Shown in pieces: positions 42,801 through 48,800 of a DNA stretch of 64,000 bases. The DNA lies in NCBI RefSeq assembly GCF_963678635.1, contig NC_087066.1:43237682-43301681 (forward strand), in the 5' to 3' direction. Source of the stretch: Symsagittifera roscoffensis. Lineage: Eukaryota; Xenacoelomorpha; Acoela; Convolutidae. Made by a program: the position numbers and the translations under genes. Each line of letters starts with the position of its first letter. The stretch's first letter is position 1. Under the pieces are notes generated by a model. The model was not told the origin of the DNA. It did not search any database and saw nothing but the letters and a program-made list of their open reading frames with translations.

Positions 42801-45800
42801 AATTTTGAAAGTTAAATGTATACAAAAAAGTTAATGTGATCGCCGAAATCGGTCAAACCAAAAACCTTGGAAAGTCGGTTCAACAATGAGATTTGATTGA
42901 CAGCGAGATGAGTTTTGATTGACGTTTGCAGATTGATTCTCTGAAGTGTGAGCTTGATGAGGTGAAGAGGGATCGTGAGGAGGAGCGAAGAAGGCTGAGG
43001 AAGAAGGCAGAACTGGAACACGACAGGGGGGAGGAGTTTGGGCGCAATATGCAGACTAAACTTACCAACATGAGGCTAGTATAGCAACGTCGCTTTGCAG
43101 TTTGCAATCGAAACATAACACTGAAATATAATGAAATTATCTATGAGCAAGAGTTACATTTTCATTTGAGTGCGTCAAAAAACTTCGCTCTGAAATTTTA
43201 GAATGCAGAGATACTCAGCGGAGATTTTCTATTCAAAATTCAGCATTCACGTGAACAAAAATTATGAACCAAATTTTATGTTTTTGTTTCTCGAAATTCA
43301 TAATTTAAAAATAAGCGTGTTTTTATCGGAATAAAAAGCGATTTTTTTCTAAATTGTATTTTGTCTTTTTGATTGTTCAATTGCTAAACTATTTTCGCTT
43401 CTGTCACATCTATCGGGTGAAAGATCATGTTCTTTATCTTTTTTTTTATCATCTACAAAGTAACTTCTGCAGGGATGCTCTGGACAAGATGACAGTTGAA
43501 AAGAGGAGTTCTGATGAGTCAGTGAGGTCAATGCAGATCCAGATCCACAGTCTGGAGAGGGAGAGGGAGGAGCGGAGGGAGGAGCTGAAGAGTCTCAGGG
43601 CCGCCCAGGAGGCCAGACAGAAATCGGACACCGACTTGGCCGCCAAAGTCAAGGTCAGATAGTACATTAAACGTCATGAAAATCATTAAAAAAGAGACAA
43701 ATATGTTTGCGTCCGTTTGTATCTAGTCTAATGCCCAGTTTTTTTAGATTCTAGCAAATAAAATCAATTGTCCGACTAATTTGATGCATTTTGGTTTTAC
43801 ATTTATCTTTTTTTTTCAAATTTAGTCGTTTACACTAAAAATACCGCTTTATTGCGCATCAAAAATACCGTCGAAAAGCTTAATGCATTATTCAAGCTAG
43901 AATATCGTGATACACGTAGTTTATTATCAATGCTGCCCGAGTTTTTCAGCCGGGCTGCCAACAAGGAGGGTAATTATAGCTCCGACCTCGTCGCGAAGTG
44001 AATGGAGAGAGCTATGGGGCAGGCTGGGCAACTTTTACCTGTCTATTTTGACTACCTCAAAGAAAACTCGTAGGAAGTCAAGCGTGGTATCAAATTAAAA
44101 TAACCTCAGTGATAATTCTTAGTCTAAGAAATCCGCATTTTCAAGTTAAGTTAATGTATAATTGATAATATGTTGAACCACTGATTCGACTTTCTACCAT
44201 TTTTACGTTTCATTGGTTTTTAATACCTCTCGTTTTTGTAGTTTTTTCTACTTCAGTCTGATCCAATCGCCGTCGACATAGTTCAAGGTCACCCCGATTG
44301 ACCCATTTTTTCATTAAGTCCGGGGGGAACACATAAAAAAATGGAATGATCAACAATCTGGATAGCTGACAAACTTTTGAAAATTGGACGTCAAATTATT
44401 TACCTTCTGTACAAGATTGCTGATGAAGAGATTGATGATCATAAAATAGCAATATTTGCCCAAAAACACAAAACATGTGGTCGACCTTTTGTTGTCCTAA
44501 AACATCAGAATGAATGGCTGTTGATAAACTTTCTGGGGCGCTAATTCCAGCAACATTGTGGGAAGAATGCTGTTCTTGAAACTTTTTGCTGAAATAAATG
44601 CATTTTTGGCCTGCGCTCCCCCTCAACACTAGAGTACATTGACGCCATGTGGGTCTGTAGAAAAAAGTTTGAATAGGTAACCCAGAAAGGCCTTCGTACA
44701 GTAGTACTATAAAGGGCTTTTCGGAAAATTTGGTAGCCACAGAATTGAGTATTGTGCGGGGAATTAGCAGCCGTCCCCACCGCTTTTTCTCGACACGCTT
44801 AATTTGAGGACACGTTTTTTTGTTTTGCTGCAGAACTACATCTAGAAAAAACTTAATTCCAACGAAGAAAGAATAACAAAAACAAGCAGTGTTTCTTTTT
44901 AGCTCTTAAAATGGCAATGTTAGTTTTTTTTATAATTTTAAATTCAGATTGAGAGCGGAGTCAGATAATTTTTTTTATAAATCGTCTCCTATTAGGCTTG
45001 CATTGCAAGTCCTTCAAAAATTTTTGGGAGGTGTTTGTTGCCGTGGTTGCCTCAAAAACCTATAAAATCAGAAAAAAACTTTAAATCTTCCATTTTTCAA
45101 TTTTGCAAATTTCTTTCTGAGCTTAATTGGCACAAAAATTGAACATTTTTGTGCAATTTCAACAACAACAAGCTGGTAATGTCTAAGGAAAGCTGTTCGC
45201 CGTTTTTGCAGAGCACATTTTGTTTTACATGGCTTGTATGTGGTATTTGCATAAAAACAGAACTTTGTTTTTCCAGGCACAATCTCTGAGAGTGAGGAGC
45301 AACTTTTATTTTGGTATATTTAAATTTTTTTTCCACGCAAATGTTGGTAATCTCATATAACCATCAGATTAAGCGATATATATTTGGCGCCAGTTTTTAC
45401 TAATTTTGAGGGGTCGCGTTTTTTTGGTCGAAACTTTCCATATGTATGTATGTATATATACAGGGGCGGTTTTTGCGGTTTTAAGGGGGCGGGTAGGCGG
45501 ACGCCCTTCCCCCTCAAGGATTCGACTTCTTACCGACCAAAGGGTCCCCCCTTTGAACTTTTTTCAGATATCCAATCTTAGCTGACGGCGGACCCTAAAT
45601 AAATCTGAGAAATCGAAAATTTTGTGGAAAATTGTCTAAAAAAATTCATTTTGTGTTATTTTTGTAATTTATTTTTGAAGAAAACAATTGGGGCTATCAG
45701 TAATGTTCGCAGATTTCGTCTAATTTAATTCGCCAACTTACGCACAGAAAAAGGTGACACAACTTTGAGCATCATATGCGAAAAATAGCTATAGCTGGAT

Positions 45801-48800
45801 TTTTCCGTGCTACTTGCACACTACTCAGCTACTACTTTGTACGGTGGCGTTCCTTATGGCGAAGAGACCGAAAATTGGAATTTTTTTCAGCCAATCGCGT
45901 ATGATTATTCAAAACTCTCAAAAAAAGTCGCGAAAACCTCAAAGTAAGCAAATTGAGAATTCAAAAATCAGAATTGAAATTTCAAAAATCTCAAAGTAAG
46001 CAAACAAATACAGGCCATTAAAATTGGTATTGACCGATTAGAATATAAGCAAAATTTTCAACTATTGCGAGATTGAAGACAATAAGCAAGAATATTTTTT
46101 TGTTTCATTGAAATTTGAAAAACTACCATACATCACAATCACAAACTACATATCAGCAACAGTTTTCACCAAACATTGCAAAAATTACAGATATAACGTT
46201 TGTGTATGGATTTGTAAAAAGTAAAATTTGTTAGCTTGAAAGAAAAATAAAATTTCCCAAGTTTTTTTTCATATTTGATTTTTTGTAATAATTGGAAGTT
46301 CTAATGATGCTAAATGGTGACAAATTCCAGAAAAAGTCACTTACATCAAACCTTTTTGAGCAAAAAAAATTAAACGAAGTTTCTATTTTTTTGTTCTTGG
46401 TTACTTCTCCTTTACTTGGATTTGAACGGATTTGTTTTCGCAATTTGTTCTCATTCATCAGAAAAAATGCTACCAACTCATTTGAAGTTTTTATTAAGAG
46501 GTTTGCAAAAAAAAATTCAAAGTCAGTTTTTTCCGTTATCAGTCTGTTGAATTGTTTTCAAAAAACCGCAGAAATTGTTTAATTTTTAATTTCTATTGAT
46601 TTTAGAAAATGTATGAAAATTGTATGACAAGCATTTTCTCCATACACTTAATGTATGGAATTGTATGACAAGGATTTTTGTTGTATGGATTTGTATGATA
46701 AGCATGTTTGCTGTATGGAGGTCAACCCGGGTTGACAATTAAAAAAAATGAATTAAAAAATTGAAAATAAAACAGAAAATAATTTCAATATCTACATGAA
46801 TTAATTGTAAAACTTAGCTGTACTGTTATATTTCATTTTCTTTTAATACGGACCTGCGTTTTCTGAAAAAAAATCTTTCGGCCAGTGGGAACGTCCTTCA
46901 AAAATCTCAAAAAAGTTGCAAAAATCTCAAAGTAAGCAAATAAATACAGGCTATTAAAATTGGTATTGACCGCTTAGAATATAAGCAACCTTTTCAACAA
47001 CTGCGAGGTTGAAGACGTATTGGAATAAAACTTAAATTATAACGAGATATAACGTTTGGTAAACACAATTCCATGCCAAATCCCGAATTGGGATACAATA
47101 CGCAAGAATATTCTTTTGTTTCATTGAAATTTGAAAAACTACCATAAATCACAATCACAAACTACATATCAGCAACAGTTTTCTTCAAACATTGCAAAAA
47201 TTACAGATATAACGTTTGGGTATGTAATTGTAAAATGTAAGTTTTATTAGTTTGAAAGAAAAATAAAATTTCCCAAGTTTTTTTTCATTTTTGATATTTT
47301 GTAATAATTGGAAATTCTAATAATGCTAAATGGTGACAAATTTCAGAAAAAATTACTTACATCAAACCTTTTCGAGGAAAAAAAATTAAACTAAATTTCT
47401 ATTTTTTTGGTCTTGGTTGCTTCTCCTTTACTTGGATTTGAACGGATTTGTTATCGCAATTTGTTCTCATTCATCAGAAAAAATGGTACCAAATCATTTG
47501 AAGTTTTTATTAACAGGTTTGCAAAAAAAATTTGAAAAAATTATCTCTTATGGCGAAAATGCTTGTCATACAATTATCATATATGGAAACTGTATGGTAA
47601 GCATTTTTTGTAAAAAAAATTCAGAGTCAGTTTCCGTTACCAGTCTGTTGAACTGTTTTCAAAAACCGCAGAAATTGTTTAATTTTTATTTTCTATTGAT
47701 TTTAGAAAATGTATAAAAATTGTATGACAAGCATTTTCTCCATACACTTGATGTATGGAATTGTATGACTAGGATTTTTGTTGTATGGATTTGTATTACA
47801 AGCATTTTTGCTGTATGGAGGTCAATCCGGGTTAACAATTCAAAAGAATCGATTTAAAAAGTTGAAAATAAAACAGGAAAGGTTTTCTATATCTAAACGA
47901 ATTAATTGTTAAACTTTGCTGTACTGTTTTATTTCATTTTCTGGTAATACGGACCTGCATTTTATGCAAAAATCTTTCGGCCAATGGGAACGTCCTACAA
48001 TTCTGATAACTTTGAAAATTTTCCATCATTCGGTCCCTCAATCATGAGAATACTCCCTTTCCCTTTTTTACTTTGAAAAATTTCGCAAACAAGGCATGAA
48101 ATAAAAAAAACGTAAGTGAAATTTTGCTTTTGTTTTCTCTGCCGAATAGATACGTTAACTCACAAATCTTAAAAAAGAAAAATCTTATTGCCGATTGTCC
48201 AACGATAAAAGTGTCGCAAAATAGTGCGGTCTTTTTGGAAGTAAAAGGGTCTCCTGCCACTGCCCTAAATCTTGCCCTGATAAGAAGTAAAATCAATTTG
48301 GTTCTTTAGGAGCTGGAAGATGAGAACAGACGTCTGGAGGGGGAGTTGAGGAGCCTGAAGGGGGATGTGTTGCTGAAGGAGAGGGAATCGAATGCCCAGC
48401 TGGAGAACCTCCTCAGGGCGGAGAGAGACCGACAGATGCTGCAACTCACAGTGGACAAAGTACAAGATCATCATTGATTTACTCTACTTTTTCAATAGAT
48501 ACTATTGCCTTCAGAGTGGTGAAAAAACTATTTTTACTACGGACTTATTTGAATAATTAGAAAATAATTATTTTTTGGGGGGAGTTTCAGAAATTCTTGG
48601 CAAATTTTACTGGAAAAAAAGTAAAACGAGGATGAGTTTGAAGGGTTTTTTTATATTTTGGATGAAGTTCATTGCCTTTTAGTTAAAAACGCGCTTAGAT
48701 GTCAAAACTTCTCATTTTTTATGATGGTTTGGAAACAGCAAGCCTATAATTAAAAATAAATTTAAAAAAGTGAAATAGAATTTAAATTTGGGTAGATCTA

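Larger units (their letters stand above)
43654..48309 (+). other. Long intron (4.7 kb) with MITE fragments and a 2.2-kb hAT-like element
   Basis: Decayed blocks of the CAGGGGCGGAT family lie at 44,590-44,720 and 45,375-45,605. The signature GTGCTACTTGCACACTACTC is at about 45,807. The element at 45,840-48,067 fills most of the right half. The first 900 bases have nothing clear. Confidence 0.65.
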
